From Gemmatimonadota bacterium (GTDB lineage Bacteria > Gemmatimonadota > Gemmatimonadetes > Palauibacterales > KS3-K002), in assembly GCA_020344015.1 (NCBI GenBank), contig CP070812.1:1970586-2034585 (forward strand): a stretch of DNA of 64,000 nucleotides. The letters are read 5' to 3'. The number at the start of each line of letters is the position of its first letter. The stretch's first letter is position 1. Of the stretch, positions 49,201-58,838 are shown in pieces. The translations under genes were made by a program, and so were the position numbers. The notes beneath the pieces were generated by a model. It did no database searches, was not told the origin of the DNA, and saw nothing but the letters and a program-made list of their open reading frames with translations.

Positions 49201-51942
49201 ATGCGTGGCGTGTTCTCCACCCTGCCCGCCGCCCGTACGGCGCTGGGCCTTCGTTTCGCTATCGCCCTCACCACGCTTCTCCTACTCGCGACGCCGCTGC
49301 CGGCGCTCGCGCAGCCGGGAACAGTCAGCGGACGGGTGATCGACGCGGAGAGCGGCGAGCCGCTGCTGGGGGCCACGGTCGCCCTGCTGACCGGCACGGG
49401 ACGCACGGTCAGGTCGGTCACCACGCTGGCGGGCGGCGAGTTCGTGTTGTCCGGCGCCCCGGCCGGTCGCTACTCATTATTGTTCTCCGCTTACGGGTTC
49501 GAGGACAAACGCCTCGACGGCGTCGCCGTGGGCGACGCGCCCGTCGCGGTGGGCGACGTCGCGCTCGTCTCCATCCCGTTCCGGCTTAACGGCATCGTGG
49601 TCACGCCCTCTCGGTCGGAGGGTCGAGTGCTCGAGTCGCCGGCTTCGGTCCACACGGTGTACAGGGAGGAGATCGCGGAGCGGCCGTCCACTACGGCGGT
49701 CGACCACGTAGTCGGAACGCCGGGCACCGATATCATCACGACAGGCCTGTCGCAGCACAACGTCGCGACGCGAGGGTTCAACGGCGTCTTCTCCGGTTCG
49801 CTTTTCGTGCTGACCGATCATCGTTGGGCAGCGGTACCGTCGTTGCGCTTCAACGCCTACAACCTGATCCCGAACACCAACGAGGATCTCGAGCGCATCG
49901 AGCTCGTCCTCGGCCCGGGCTCCGCGCTCTACGGGCCGAACGTCGACAAAGGCGTGCTGCACATCATCACGCGCTCGCCGCTCGATCATCAAGGGACGAC
50001 CGTCAGCGTCGCCGGCGGCGAGCGCTCGGTCTTCCAGGGCTCGTTCCGCCACGCCGGTCTGATCGGCACCAAGGCGGCATACAAACTGTCCGGCCTCTAC
50101 CAGCGTGGGGACGAATGGAAGTACAGCGATCCGCTGGAGAGCGTGCCGCGCGACTTCGACCAGGAACGTTTCCAGGGCGATCTGCGCTTCGACTTCCGGC
50201 TGGCCGAGTCGGGCAGGTTGACGCTGAACGGCGGGGCCGCTCGACTGGCCAGCGCCATCGAGCTGACACAGCTGGGCGCCGCACAGGCGGTCGACTGGAC
50301 TTACTCGTACCTGCAGGGCCGCATGCAGCTCGGCTCGCTGTTCGCGCAGGCCTACATCAACCTCAGCGACGCTGGCGACAGCTTTACGCTGAGGGACGCC
50401 GACACGATCACCGACAACTCGCTGCTGTACGTCGGCCAAGTCCAGAACGTGACGGCGATAGGCGAGCGCCAGCGCTACACGTACGGCGCCGATTTGATAC
50501 GCACCGTGCCGCGCACCAGCGGCGACATCATGGGGCGCAACGAGGCGAACGACGACATCACGGAGCTGGGCGTCTATCTCCAATCGGAGACTACGCTGTC
50601 TCCGCAATTCGACCTCACATTGGCCGCTCGGCTGGACTATCACAGCGCGATCGACGCGTTCGTCTTCTCACCACGGGTCGCAGTGGTGACGAGTCCGGCG
50701 GCCGGTCACCGGATCCGCCTGACGTACAACCGGGCGTTCCGGCAGCCGGAGACAAATCAACTGTCCCTGGACAGACTCTCAGCCACGGACCTCGGCGGCC
50801 TGCCGTTCCCGGTGCGCGCCCGCGGCACACCCGAGGGGGGCTTTACGTTCCGGCGCGACTGCGTCAACTCGCTCGGCGAGGAGGGGCTCTGCATGCGCTC
50901 GCCGTTCGCGCCCGACGTGCTCGGGCAGCCGGCTATCACCTCGCTCCCGCTCGATGCCACCCCGTTGTGGAACGCGGCAGTAGGAGTGATCTGCGCCCAG
51001 CAGCCTGAAACCTGTGACCTGCTCGCCCAGATGGCTCAGCCGACGGCGGATCGCGTGAGCACCGTGCTGGGGCGACTAAACCCGACCACCGAGAGGTTCG
51101 ATCCGGTGGCTAGCGTGCTCGACGTCGCGCAGGCGAATTCACAGATATCGAACACCATCGAGCTGGGCTACAGCGCTTTGATCGGCAGTCGGGCACTGCT
51201 CAGATTGAGCGTCGATGTCTGGTACACCCGGTTCCAAGACTATCTGGGCCCGCTGCTGGTCGAGACGCCCAACGTCTTCTTCGAGGCCGGCTCGCTAGGC
51301 GATTACATCATCTCAGAAGCGGAACGTCTCAGTCTGCCGATCGATTCGGCGACCGCCATCGCGCTAGCGGCGGCGATGGGAGAGATCCCGATGGCTACGG
51401 TCACACCGGAGCAGGTGGGTGAGAGCGATGCGGCGGACATCCTGCTCACCTATCGGACTTTCCCCGATTTCGATCTCTGGGGCGCCGACCTCGGCCTTAC
51501 CTACCAGCTCAGCAGCAAGCTGAGCCTGGCGGGCAGCTACTCGCTGCTCAGCGACAACTTCCTCGACATGAGCGAGCTGGGTGGGCGGGCCGACCTGGCG
51601 CTCAACGCGCCGCGCAACAAGGCGAGTTTGTCCGGGCGCTATGGAAACGAGCGGCTGGGGCTCGCCGCCGAACTCCGCGGCCGCTGGGTTGAAGGCTTCC
51701 CCGTCGCTTCCGGCGTCTATGTGGGGCGGGTGAAGAGCTACGGACTGGTCGATGCGCAGATCTCGTACGCCCTGCCGGTCTCACGCTCGACGGTGATAAC
51801 CTTGAGCGCGAATAATCTGCTCACCTTCTATAAGGGTTTCGACAACGAGGCCGTAAATGTGTTCAGCGGCCAGCACCAAGAGATGGTGGGTGCGCCGGCG
51901 ATAGGGCGTCTGCTGACCCTTCGACTCAGCCAGTCGCTCTGA
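49201..51942 (+). CDS. TonB-dependent outer-membrane receptor with carboxypeptidase-like N-terminal domain
   Basis: 913 residues from ATG 49201 (GGAGG upstream). Signal peptide ends TPLPALAQ. The next domain is the CarboxypepD_reg-like fold (GTVSGRVIDAESGEPLLGATVALL), then the plug (VVTPSRSEGRVLESPASVHTVYREEIAERP, VATRGFNG), and then a beta-barrel with aromatic-alternating strands to the end (LLTLRLSQSL). The last residue is not the usual Phe/Trp. The ligand cannot be told. Energy would come from ExbB/ExbD-TonB. It lies between two ligase copies (decayed at 48825, intact at 52035), both on the other strand. Confidence 0.9.
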   Translation: MRGVFSTLPAARTALGLRFAIALTTLLLLATPLPALAQPGTVSGRVIDAESGEPLLGATVALLTGTGRTVRSVTTLAGGEFVLSGAPAGRYSLLFSAYGFEDKRLDGVAVGDAPVAVGDVALVSIPFRLNGIVVTPSRSEGRVLESPASVHTVYREEIAERPSTTAVDHVVGTPGTDIITTGLSQHNVATRGFNGVFSGSLFVLTDHRWAAVPSLRFNAYNLIPNTNEDLERIELVLGPGSALYGPNVDKGVLHIITRSPLDHQGTTVSVAGGERSVFQGSFRHAGLIGTKAAYKLSGLYQRGDEWKYSDPLESVPRDFDQERFQGDLRFDFRLAESGRLTLNGGAARLASAIELTQLGAAQAVDWTYSYLQGRMQLGSLFAQAYINLSDAGDSFTLRDADTITDNSLLYVGQVQNVTAIGERQRYTYGADLIRTVPRTSGDIMGRNEANDDITELGVYLQSETTLSPQFDLTLAARLDYHSAIDAFVFSPRVAVVTSPAAGHRIRLTYNRAFRQPETNQLSLDRLSATDLGGLPFPVRARGTPEGGFTFRRDCVNSLGEEGLCMRSPFAPDVLGQPAITSLPLDATPLWNAAVGVICAQQPETCDLLAQMAQPTADRVSTVLGRLNPTTERFDPVASVLDVAQANSQISNTIELGYSALIGSRALLRLSVDVWYTRFQDYLGPLLVETPNVFFEAGSLGDYIISEAERLSLPIDSATAIALAAAMGEIPMATVTPEQVGESDAADILLTYRTFPDFDLWGADLGLTYQLSSKLSLAGSYSLLSDNFLDMSELGGRADLALNAPRNKASLSGRYGNERLGLAAELRGRWVEGFPVASGVYVGRVKSYGLVDAQISYALPVSRSTVITLSANNLLTFYKGFDNEAVNVFSGQHQEMVGAPAIGRLLTLRLSQSL

Positions 51943-52034
51943 CGATCGACGAGGTGCGGCATCCGCGACACAGGAGCACCTTGGTTTGCCTGATATTGAG
52001 CAGACCGCAGTAAGGACATGTTTCCGCAAGCGTA

Positions 52035-53561
52035 CTAGCGGTAAACAGCCCGCACCGCATCGATAGTGTCGGCTTCACCAGCGTTCTTATCGAGCCGGTA
52101 GCGCTTGAATCGGGCAAAACGGAGCGTTAGCCCCGCCGGGTAGCGGGGACTGGCCTGCACCCCGTCGAAAGCGATCTCGACCACCAGCTCAGGTTTCACG
52201 TACACTGTGTAGGCGTCCCTGCTAATCTCCAGCTCCTGAAGGTGCTTCGTCTGCCATTCCAGATCTTGATCCCGCAACCCCTTGAAGGTCTTGCCGAGCA
52301 TTACGAAGCCGCCGCCGACCGGGTCGCGGGCGCCCAGGTGCAGGTTGCTCAGCCAGCCGCGCCTGCGGCCCGAGCCCCACTCAGCAGCGAGCACGACAAG
52401 ATCGAGCGTGTGGGCGGGCTTCAGCTTGAGCCAGCTCTTACCGCGGCGACCGGCCTCGTACGTGGCATCGAGGGCCTTCGCCATGATCCCCTCGTGTCCC
52501 GCGGCCAGAGCCCTCCGGAGGAATGCCCGCGCCTCTTCCGGGTCGCCGGTCATCGTGCGCGGGATCAGCAGTTCTGGCGGAAGCAACTCCGAGAGCGCTT
52601 CCACACGCTCGCGCGCCGGAAGGTCGGTGAGGCCCGCGCCGTCGAGATAGAGCAAATCGAAGTAGAACGCGTCGAGCGGCAACTTCTCGCGTAGTCGCGC
52701 GACGTCGAGCTTGCGGCCGAAGCGGCTCATCGTCACCTGGAACGGATGAGGTGATCCATCTTTTCTAAAGGCGAGCGTCTCGCCGTCGAGGATGATCTCG
52801 CGCACCGGAAGCGCGCGAACGCTCTGCACCAATTCCGGCACCGCGGCCGTCACATCGTTCAGGCGCCGCGTGTACACGCGAACATCATCACCGGCGCGAT
52901 GCACCTGCACGCGCGCACCGTCGAGCTTGTACTCAAGCTCAGCGATCTCGAAGCGATCGAGCGCTTCGCCTACCTCTTCGGCGGTGCCGGCGAGCATCGG
53001 CTGCACCGGCCGAAACAGTTGGATCGAGAACCCTGCCAGCCCGTCCCTACCCTGGGACAGTGCGGCGGCCGCTACTTCGGGGAGAGCGCCTGAGAACATC
53101 AGGGCGCGGCGAACGATCGATGCAGGCGCCTCCGCCGCTTTGGCGATCGCCTCCACCATGACGCCCTCGAGGGCGCCCTGGCGCAGCTCCCCCAATACCA
53201 GACGAACGATGAAGTCCTGCTCCGCGCGAGTACCGCGGGCGAGGGTCTCGTGAAGGAGCCGCACCCTCGACCCGGCCGATCCGGCTCCGGACACAGAGGT
53301 TATCCGTTCCAGCGCTGCGTCCACATCTCGAATGGTGAGGGAGGGCTTATCGGCGGCTGATTCTGGAAAGGCGGCCCGTATCTTCGCCGGCCCGATCCCG
53401 ATCCGTCCCTGGCGTGGTTCGCCGGCGAGAAAGGCGACGGCGGCGGGTACTTCCTCCTGCTGCAACCGGCGCAGCAAGGTCGCCAACACCTCTACCTTTT
53501 CCAGGCGGGCGCTCGCCTTCGCCACACGGCGTGAGCTTTCGACCACGTCATGTAAGAGCAC
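52035..53561 (-). CDS. lig: ATP-dependent DNA ligase
   Basis: 508 residues from GTG 53561 (VLLHDVVESS, GGAG 8 nt upstream); the frame is open to TTG 53621. N-terminal DNA-binding helical domain, adenylation domain with AELEYKLDGARVQVH (catalytic Lys near 202 in KLDG), a Glu in DGETLAFRKDG, EGIMAKALDATYEAGRRGKSWLKLKP, then OB-fold with VVEIAFDGVQASPRYPAGLTLRFARFKRYR. This is the archaeal-type LigB group of bacterial ATP ligases, likely acting in repair beside the NAD+ ligase. Confidence 0.93.
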   Translation of the reverse strand: MLLHDVVESSRRVAKASARLEKVEVLATLLRRLQQEEVPAAVAFLAGEPRQGRIGIGPAKIRAAFPESAADKPSLTIRDVDAALERITSVSGAGSAGSRVRLLHETLARGTRAEQDFIVRLVLGELRQGALEGVMVEAIAKAAEAPASIVRRALMFSGALPEVAAAALSQGRDGLAGFSIQLFRPVQPMLAGTAEEVGEALDRFEIAELEYKLDGARVQVHRAGDDVRVYTRRLNDVTAAVPELVQSVRALPVREIILDGETLAFRKDGSPHPFQVTMSRFGRKLDVARLREKLPLDAFYFDLLYLDGAGLTDLPARERVEALSELLPPELLIPRTMTGDPEEARAFLRRALAAGHEGIMAKALDATYEAGRRGKSWLKLKPAHTLDLVVLAAEWGSGRRRGWLSNLHLGARDPVGGGFVMLGKTFKGLRDQDLEWQTKHLQELEISRDAYTVYVKPELVVEIAFDGVQASPRYPAGLTLRFARFKRYRLDKNAGEADTIDAVRAVYR

Positions 53562-53701
53562 CGCTGACTCTCCGGCTTCTTCAGGTCGAACGTTGCGTCG
53601 GTCTCGCGCTCCCACTACCAATCATTGCGCCGGCGCCGTCGTCCGGCTAGCCTTGGGCGCCGAACCGCTTCTACCCAAGAGACATTGCCCGGGAGGATAA
53701 C

Positions 53702-54195
53702 ATGAGGTCGTTGGCTCGTATCTTCGCTTTGCTCGCCCCTCTGTTCGTGGCATAACCGCTTGCTACGAGCGTTCGCAGCAAGACGCGGAGCAGACAGCTC
53801 TCGATCGGGCGGAGCTCCGGGAAACCATCGAAGCCATCAACGCACAATTCATGGAAGCGATTAAGGCTGGCGACGCCGCCGCAATAGCCGATTCCTACAG
53901 CGACGACCCGACCGTCATGCCGCACGAGGCAGAGATGGTGAGGGGTTTGGCAGCCGTGCGGGATATGTGGGCCGCCAGCCTCGCGGAAGGAGGCTTCACG
54001 TTGAACCTGGTCACCGTAAGCGTCGAGGGCGCCGGCGACTTCGCCTACGAGGTCGGCACCTGGAGCATGCGGGCCGCCGAAGGCGAAGGAGGAGCCTCGG
54101 AGGGTGACTACCTCGTCGTTTGGAAGCGTGGCGCGAGTGGAAGCTGGAAGCTGCACACCGACATCTGGAACGTTAGTAGGCCGGCGGCTCAATAA
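53702..54195 (+). pseudogene. DUF4440-like lipoprotein with frameshift after the signal peptide
   Basis: ATG 53702 begins a signal peptide (MRSLARIFALLAPLFVA), but the frame stops at TAA 53753-53755. Shifted by one base at 53751, the reading continues as ITACYERSQQDAEQT (lipobox ITAC) and runs to the stop at 54195 with the DUF4440 domain (INAQFMEAIKAGDAAAIADSY ... YLVVWKRGASGSWKLHTDIWN). So a single missing base separates a lipoprotein signal from its mature part. The ORF usable without a shift starts at ATG 53851. A paralogue without damage is at 33129. It may be real decay or a sequencing/assembly error. Confidence 0.7.
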
Positions 54196-54232
54196 AGCCC
54201 GCTCAGGCGTACCTACAGACAGGAAAAGTAAA

Positions 54233-54258
54233 GCCCCCTCGACTCCCGAGGAGGTTTT
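54233..54258 (+). terminator. Putative terminator
   Basis: CCTCG (54237-54241) pairs with CGAGG (54247-54251), extended by GG/CC past a bulge, and is followed by TTTTGTG. It is 40 nt after the DUF4440-like stop. Confidence 0.5.
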
Positions 54259-54282
54259 GTGTTGATGACACCGCCAAGCCCG

Positions 54283-54837
54283 CTAGAAGCTCCCGAACTT
54301 CAATGTGATCTGCGCGTAGAACGCACTCAAGTCCGCACTACCCACACCGGACGAGTCGACTCCCGACACCCAGCGATAGCCGGCGCCTGCGTGGAAGCGG
54401 AAATAGTCCGTGACGTTGAGCTCGCCGTTCAGCGCTGGCTCGAGCACGAAGACCGCCTCCTCGATCACCGCCGTGCCGCTCAGACCACCACCGCCGACCA
54501 GCAGGTAGGCCGTGAAGTGGATGAGCTTGTCGGAGTTGCTGACGTACTCGAGCTCGAATCCACCATACCCCAGCTCGATATCTCGCACCCCGTCGCCGTT
54601 CGTGTCGATGTCGTTGGCGAGACCGTAGCCACCGCCACCGATAACGACCGTGTGATTGATGATCCAGCCGCCCCGCCCGCCGACGAACAGGGCGAACTCG
54701 CCGTCGATTTGGCTGAACTTGGCCACCGCAGCGCCGAACCCGCCCGATTCAAATCCTCCCCGGATCAGGGTCCTCTCCTGCGCCAGCGACGGCGAGGCCG
54801 TGGCGAGCAGAATCGCGATCGTAAGCAGTCGCTTCAT
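54283..54837 (-). CDS. Exported hypothetical beta-barrel-like protein
   Basis: 184 residues from ATG 54837; the open frame to 54942 is unlike protein. Signal peptide RLLTIAILLATASPSLAQ. The mature part has Gly-rich strand pairs: GGRGGWIINHTVVIGGGGYGLAND, GYGGFELEYVSNSDKLIHFTAYLLVGGGGLSG, and ends DLSAFYAQITLKFGSF with the terminal Phe of outer-membrane barrels. No family known. Between it and the next gene (54838-55079) nothing is recognised. Confidence 0.7.
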   Translation of the reverse strand: MKRLLTIAILLATASPSLAQERTLIRGGFESGGFGAAVAKFSQIDGEFALFVGGRGGWIINHTVVIGGGGYGLANDIDTNGDGVRDIELGYGGFELEYVSNSDKLIHFTAYLLVGGGGLSGTAVIEEAVFVLEPALNGELNVTDYFRFHAGAGYRWVSGVDSSGVGSADLSAFYAQITLKFGSF

Positions 54838-55079
54838 TCTTGCGTCCCCTTTGGCACGTGCCCTTCGCCTCCAATTCAAGGTTCGAAGACGCACAGTATC
54901 CACAGGCTCATTTGTGGCTGAGTCGTGTGTTTCATAGGACAACTACGCGGTGCTGTCAATTGCTGTTTCAAGACCGACTCGGTTGCGAGGACGCCCGGTC
55001 CGCGCGAGATTGCCTAGCGACGCCGCGGTACGGAGCCCTGCGCCGGCACAGGCCATCTGGGTATTAGCCCGAGGTTGTT

Positions 55080-56672
55080 GTGGACGTCCTGAAAGGCTTC
55101 AGGCACCAAGTTTCCCTATCGGTCGCCGATGGGACTTCGTTCCACGAGGAGCTCGGGGATACGCTACGGCAGCGCCTGAGGGCCATCTACGCCGCGGGCT
55201 TCTTCATTGGCATCGCGGTGTTCCTGTTCTACAGCGTGGTGCCCTTCCAGGGGGAGCAGACGGATCATGTCTTCACCCCCCATATCGATGAGATCTACAA
55301 CCTGTACCCAATCTCCCTCGGCCTGGCGTTGGCGATAGTCCTGTTCAGGCGCTGGAACACCCGGCAATTGCAGGTCATCGACTTTATTGTCCTGACCTTC
55401 GTTCTGCTTCTGACGCTCTTCGTCGCGGCCGTCTTCGACCTGGATGAAGTGCCAACGTTTGGGATCTCGCTCGCCCTGTTCATCCACGCGGCGATAGTGC
55501 CGGTACCGGTCGGTCTGCAGGCCGGGCTGGCAGTGACGGGCGCGCTGGGTTACCCGATAGCGATGGGGGCTGCCTACTTCGGTCTGCCTGAGATCCGGGC
55601 GTTCTGGGATGCCAACGGCGGCATCGGCGAGTTCAGAAAAATGGTCCTGGAGGGTACGTTCTACCTGACTATACTCGCGGTTGTGTCGGTCCTGATCACC
55701 AAAGCGCTTTATAACATGAGGCAGCAGCTGCACCAGGCCCGTCGGCTTGGGAGCTATCTAATCGAGGAGGAGCTGGGTGAAGGGGGCATGGGGCAGTTGT
55801 ATGTGGCGCAACACGCTCTGATGTGCCGACCGACGGCCGTAAAAGTCATTCACCCGGAGAAGAGTGGAAGTGACGAAGCGGTCACCCGCTTCGAGCGCGA
55901 GGTCCGGCTGTCGGCAGCTCTGACGCACCCGAACACGATCACGATCTACGATTTCGGCCATACCCCCGACAACACGTTCTACTACGCGATGGAGTACCTC
56001 GACGGACTGGACCTGCAGGTGCTGGTTGAACGTTTCGGGCCGATGGAGCCGGGACGGGTCATCTACGTTTTGGAACAGGTCTGTGGCTCGCTGGCCGAAG
56101 CACATTCTCAGGGTGTGATCCACCGCGATATCAAGCCGTCCAACATATTCCTCACCAAGCGCGGTGGGCTCTACGACTTTGCCAAGGTCTTGGACTTCGG
56201 GCTGGCGAAGGAGATCGGGTTGGAGGACGCCGGTACGGTCACCAAGAGCGGCGTGATCCTCGGGACACCGCACTACTTCGCTCCCGAGTCAATCGAGGGC
56301 GCCGACAAGATCGACGGGCGGGCAGACATCTACAACGTGGGCGGCGTAGCGTACTGGATGCTTACCGGCCAACCGCCGTTCGTACGCCCCTCAGCCATGG
56401 AGGTAATCCTCGACCATGTGAGAGCGACGGCCAGCAAGCCGTCCGAGATCGCCGAGGTGAGTATCCCCACCGAGCTAGACGAAATCGTAATGAAATGTCT
56501 GGCGAAGGATCCGGGCGACCGCTTCCAGAGTCCCGAAGAGTTGCAGGATGCGTTGACCTCTGTTCCCGTGGAGTGCTGGACGCAAAGCAAGGCCCGAGAG
56601 TGGTGGGAGTTGCACGCTCCGTTCACATCCCCAACCACCAAGGAAGCCGACCTATCACAGGGAGTCTCCTGA
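55080..56672 (+). CDS. Membrane-sensor Ser/Thr protein kinase (N-terminal multi-TM, C-terminal kinase)
   Basis: 530 residues from GTG 55080. The N-terminal 220 hold about six TM helices (35-54, 74-90, 101-119, 128-166, 193-211) with short loops. The Hanks-type kinase domain starts at about 226: Gly loop GEGGMG (233-238), K255 in AVKVI, HRD (338-340) with HRDIKPSNIF, DFG (362-364) and PES in GTPHYFAPESI. All catalytic residues are present. Most bacterial kinases have the membrane segment after the kinase; here it is before. It overlaps the convergent ceramidase gene by 18 nt. Confidence 0.92.
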   Translation: MDVLKGFRHQVSLSVADGTSFHEELGDTLRQRLRAIYAAGFFIGIAVFLFYSVVPFQGEQTDHVFTPHIDEIYNLYPISLGLALAIVLFRRWNTRQLQVIDFIVLTFVLLLTLFVAAVFDLDEVPTFGISLALFIHAAIVPVPVGLQAGLAVTGALGYPIAMGAAYFGLPEIRAFWDANGGIGEFRKMVLEGTFYLTILAVVSVLITKALYNMRQQLHQARRLGSYLIEEELGEGGMGQLYVAQHALMCRPTAVKVIHPEKSGSDEAVTRFEREVRLSAALTHPNTITIYDFGHTPDNTFYYAMEYLDGLDLQVLVERFGPMEPGRVIYVLEQVCGSLAEAHSQGVIHRDIKPSNIFLTKRGGLYDFAKVLDFGLAKEIGLEDAGTVTKSGVILGTPHYFAPESIEGADKIDGRADIYNVGGVAYWMLTGQPPFVRPSAMEVILDHVRATASKPSEIAEVSIPTELDEIVMKCLAKDPGDRFQSPEELQDALTSVPVECWTQSKAREWWELHAPFTSPTTKEADLSQGVS

Positions 56673-58838
56673 TGGCCCGCCCGGCTCACCGACACAAGCC
56701 CCGAAAGGACCACCCCGCAACGCGCTGAACCCATCGCGCGCTTCCAGCACAATCCGGTACGTACCAGGAACGGTCTCCCCTGGCAGCCAGCGCGTCTCCC
56801 ACAAGTACCCGCGACTCCCCTTCGGCTCCAGTGCGCGTACCTCCAGACTGCCGTGGTCATCCCACAAGTGATGTTCCCAGCCGCGAGACGTTTCGCGCTC
56901 GACCCTCAATAGCGGTCCGTCCGCCGGCACCAGGCGGCCGGGATAGATGTCGATCCAGCTCGCGACGGCGGTATCACCGGCACACTCCAGCGAGACGAAG
57001 CGGCGTTCGATTCGTTCGGGGGGCGGCCCGGCGTCACGGCCCGGCATCACCTCTCGCAACTTGCCGGCGTAGGCGACGACCTCACCCACGTCGGCAGCGG
57101 CGCCCGTTTGCCCGCCGGCAGCTAGCAGCGCAGTCATATCGCCAAACTCTCGGGTCAGTACCGTCGCGCTCTGCGGACCGTAGAGCGTGGAGGCCCCTTC
57201 GTAGTCCTGCACCGCGTACTCATCGGGAGTGACGATGTAGCGCAGGTCTCCGTTCGCCAGACTGATCACTGCGACCGAGTCGATAGGAACTCCGGCCGCT
57301 CGAGCCTCGCGAAGTACCGTCTTCTTGATCATGACGCCGGCATTGACGGTGACCTCGGCCGGCGCAACGGCGAGCGCGAGCCTACCGACCCGGACGATCA
57401 TCAGCTGAGCCACTTCGGGGAGGCCGTGCTCTCCTACCACCAGGCCCTGCAGTGATCCAAAGGCGATTCGCTTCTGCGCGTGGCAACCCCTCGGCTTCGT
57501 CTCGACGGATGAGCCCCCATGCTCGAAGCCCATCGGAATGAGGCCGAACAGTTTCCATCCGTAGTAGCGAGTCGTCGAGCCATCACTGCCGACGAGCGTC
57601 ACGGCACCCACACGCGGCGCGTCGCAGAGATCGCTCGGTGCACCTTCGCCCCGCAAGGGCACGGTGCGAAATGCGCGGGCGATCCGCACGTCGCCGCTCA
57701 GGCGTCCAGCGAGCGAACCGAAGATCGCAATCGCTCGCTCGGCGAGGGCCGGACCTGCAGAGTCCACATAGGCCGCGGAAGCATCCATGCAGGCGGCCGC
57801 ACGATCGGCTGAAATTGGGCGCCATTCCTCAGCCGGGGGCGGTGTGTGCGGCCCACCCGGTCGGCGTCCCAAGCGGAGCTTCGGCGGCGGACATCGTCCG
57901 GCCTCTGGGAAGGTGGGTGCCACATCGCCCTCGGCACCGTTCGCCACGAGGTGTACGGCGCGGGGCGCCAATGAGGGCGTCCCACCGTTCAGGCTGTCGA
58001 CGTGGGTTTCAAGACGACGCTGCATCGCCGCATGAATGTCGGCGTCGTACAGATCGTTCACCGATGGGATGGCGTTCCCGTGTATGGCAAAGATGCTCAG
58101 CGCTCCCGCCGGCACGAATCGAGCCTGTCCGGGATCGAAAACGTCCACCCGAAGCATCGTCCACGTAGGATCAACAGCCCTCTGACTCTCGTCGAGATTC
58201 AGGTCGGCCGGTGGCTCGTACACCTTCAGACTATCGGGGTTGCTCCTGAAGGCGCCGAGGCTGCGATTGCGCGTGAAACCCCACACCGGGACCATGGCGA
58301 AGCCGACCCGCGCGGGACGCAGCGAATCGACTGCCTGCCGCACGGCGTTCCCGATGCGTTCGGCGAGAAACGCGACCAGCGTCGTGTCGAAGCCGGCGAC
58401 CGACGTACCGTGCTCGTCGTACTGCTTGACTCCCATGAAATTCCCGGGCCCTGCGTGGGTGTGGGTCGCCGCCAGTACGAGTCGGTCCGCGCCGATCCCT
58501 GCCCTCTCGAGCGTCCGCTGGGCAGCAGATCGGTGGAGCGCGACGGAAATGACAGCGAGGTCAGCGACGACGAACGCGATCCGCTCGCCCTCAACGTCTT
58601 CGAGGACCAGGGCCTTGGCATACAGACGGTTGCGGAAGCCGCGGGCCTCGCGACCCTCGGGACCATACGCATAGAGCCCCGGCCCCGGAGGGGGAGTGAT
58701 GTCGGCGCGACCGAATCCGGCGGAAAGCGGACCTCCCGGTGGTACGGGCGGCTCCGAGACCGGTGTGGAAAGCGGGATCTCATTGTAGCCGCACGCCGCC
58801 ACGAGGAGGGCAGTGGCTAGTTGGACTTTGTATCTCAC
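56655..58838 (-). CDS. Neutral/alkaline ceramidase-like lipoprotein
   Basis: 727 residues from GTG 58838 (GGAGG 6 nt upstream). Lipobox VAAC after a signal peptide (KVQLATALLVAACG). N-terminal domain of non-lysosomal ceramidase: GFGRADITPPPGPGLYAYG, then LVLAATHTHAGPGNF (zinc His pair), FAIHGNAIPS and VHLVANGAEGDVAPTF. The C-terminal Ig-like part follows. It would split ceramide to sphingosine and fatty acid at the cell envelope. The start overlaps the stop of the upstream barrel gene (GTGA), so the two are co-translated. Confidence 0.87.
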   Translation of the reverse strand: MRYKVQLATALLVAACGYNEIPLSTPVSEPPVPPGGPLSAGFGRADITPPPGPGLYAYGPEGREARGFRNRLYAKALVLEDVEGERIAFVVADLAVISVALHRSAAQRTLERAGIGADRLVLAATHTHAGPGNFMGVKQYDEHGTSVAGFDTTLVAFLAERIGNAVRQAVDSLRPARVGFAMVPVWGFTRNRSLGAFRSNPDSLKVYEPPADLNLDESQRAVDPTWTMLRVDVFDPGQARFVPAGALSIFAIHGNAIPSVNDLYDADIHAAMQRRLETHVDSLNGGTPSLAPRAVHLVANGAEGDVAPTFPEAGRCPPPKLRLGRRPGGPHTPPPAEEWRPISADRAAACMDASAAYVDSAGPALAERAIAIFGSLAGRLSGDVRIARAFRTVPLRGEGAPSDLCDAPRVGAVTLVGSDGSTTRYYGWKLFGLIPMGFEHGGSSVETKPRGCHAQKRIAFGSLQGLVVGEHGLPEVAQLMIVRVGRLALAVAPAEVTVNAGVMIKKTVLREARAAGVPIDSVAVISLANGDLRYIVTPDEYAVQDYEGASTLYGPQSATVLTREFGDMTALLAAGGQTGAAADVGEVVAYAGKLREVMPGRDAGPPPERIERRFVSLECAGDTAVASWIDIYPGRLVPADGPLLRVERETSRGWEHHLWDDHGSLEVRALEPKGSRGYLWETRWLPGETVPGTYRIVLEARDGFSALRGGPFGACVGEPGGPSGDSL

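Noticed and set aside
49477-50643. 388-codon minus-strand frame inside the TonB receptor.
   Set aside because: The plus strand has signal peptide, plug and barrel features; the minus product is Arg/Val-rich shadow.
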